The position numbers and the translations under genes are program-made. Of a stretch of DNA of 14,282 nt, positions 13,862 through 14,282 are shown in pieces. A model generated the notes under the pieces. That model had not been told where the DNA came from. It saw only the letters and a list, made by a program, of their open reading frames with translations, and did no database searches. How positions within the stretch are numbered: position 1 is the stretch's first letter; each line of letters begins with the position of its first letter. Origin of the DNA: Bacteroidales bacterium UBA1077 (GTDB lineage Bacteria; Bacteroidota; Bacteroidia; Bacteroidales; UBA932); NCBI GenBank assembly GCA_002314195.1, contig DCCQ01000073.1:13972-28253 (forward strand), read 5' to 3'.

Positions 13862-14282
13862 CTAGAAGTTGAACCCTACACCAAGCTCAGGGTAAAAATA
13901 TTTGAAGCCTATGGTGTTGGCACCGAGGTATGCGGTGATGTGACCGAAACAAAGGATTGAGCCGAGGTCGGCTGCAAAGCCTTGCGCTGAGGCCTCGCTC
14001 ACCTTCGCGAAATCGTCCTTGGAGTCTCTCCATAGAAGAACTCTTTTCCCGTAGCCGGCTCCGGCGCTGACACTCAGCCAATCGAGACATCTGAATATTC
14101 CTCCGGCGGTTACCGTCATTTTTGAGACGTGGCCTTTGCCGCTTGTCCAGATGTAGCCGTTGTCGGTGGTGCCGTCCTCGTGGCAGGTGTAACTGTAGTT
14201 GGATGGCTTGAGATTGCCTGTGGCCTTCAGATATGCCCCGAGCCGCTTGGGGCTCCAGGCTGCCATGACTCCAAAGGACGGA
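13862..14282 (-). CDS. C-terminal part of a probable outer-membrane beta-barrel protein
   Basis: The reading frame is open to the window edge, so the N-terminus lies outside; about 139 residues are visible. They show alternating hydrophobic and polar residues with many Gly, Tyr and Phe, as in beta-strands of a barrel (GVMAAWSPKRLGAYLKATGNL, VTAGGIFRCLDWLSVSAGAGYGKRVLLW). The chain ends in ELGVGFNF with a terminal Phe, like the C-terminal signal of outer-membrane proteins recognised by the BAM machine. An in-frame ATG at 14266 is probably internal because coding character continues upstream of it. The family is not recognised. It ends 91 bp before the tRNA-Ala gene on the same strand, with no clear terminator. 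Confidence 0.65.
   Translation of the reverse strand, partial: PSFGVMAAWSPKRLGAYLKATGNLKPSNYSYTCHEDGTTDNGYIWTSGKGHVSKMTVTAGGIFRCLDWLSVSAGAGYGKRVLLWRDSKDDFAKVSEASAQGFAADLGSILCFGHITAYLGANTIGFKYFYPELGVGFNF

Overview
The window looks like chromosomal DNA of a member of the Bacteroidales (Bacteroidota), probably an animal-gut or similar anaerobe. Several promoters match the Bacteroidota -7 consensus TAnnTTTG, and one has a perfect TTTG-N19-TAnnTTTG layout. Most genes lack a strong Shine-Dalgarno sequence. Neither tRNA gene encodes its CCA end. The gene content also fits: a serine-type sulfatase lipoprotein, a BspA-like leucine-rich-repeat protein, a SUMF1-domain lipoprotein and a YitT-family membrane protein. 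Coding regions are moderately GC-rich, which suggests a lineage richer in GC than classical Bacteroides, but the genus cannot be fixed from this window.

Layout, plus strand. The window opens inside a tRNA-Lys(CTT) gene with its terminator. A 190-bp gap follows, holding the likely htpG promoter, whose spacer is occupied by a perfect 15-bp palindrome. Then come htpG with a strong terminator; a YitT-family membrane protein; an unrecognised 157-aa protein paired with a cytoplasmic leucine-rich-repeat protein; a lipoprotein with two SUMF1 (formylglycine-generating-enzyme-like) domains, the first degenerate; and the glycine cleavage operon gcvT-gcvH-gcvPA-gcvPB. In that operon the P protein (glycine decarboxylase) is split into two genes, and no L-protein (lpd) gene is present.

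Layout, minus strand. From about 10.74 kb onward all genes are on the minus strand and converge on gcvPB across a cluster of REP-like inverted repeats. Read from the right edge, they are: the C-terminal part of a probable outer-membrane beta-barrel protein; a tRNA-Ala(GGC) gene with a consensus promoter and no visible terminator; a SEC-C zinc-motif protein; and an S1-type sulfatase lipoprotein. The sulfatase has its own promoter and a 20-bp palindrome upstream of it.

How the genes fit together. The only clear multi-gene pathway is glycine cleavage: glycine plus tetrahydrofolate gives CO2, ammonia and methylene-tetrahydrofolate. The sulfatase carries serine, not cysteine, at the formylglycine position, and the SUMF1 lipoprotein lacks one of the two FGE active-site cysteines. 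The two should therefore not be read as a sulfatase-maturase pair. I see no CRISPR array, insertion sequence, phage module, toxin-antitoxin pair or obvious new multi-gene defence system. The best leads are two operator-like palindromes, the orphan protein paired with the leucine-rich-repeat protein, and the possible co-transcription of tRNA-Ala with the SEC-C gene.
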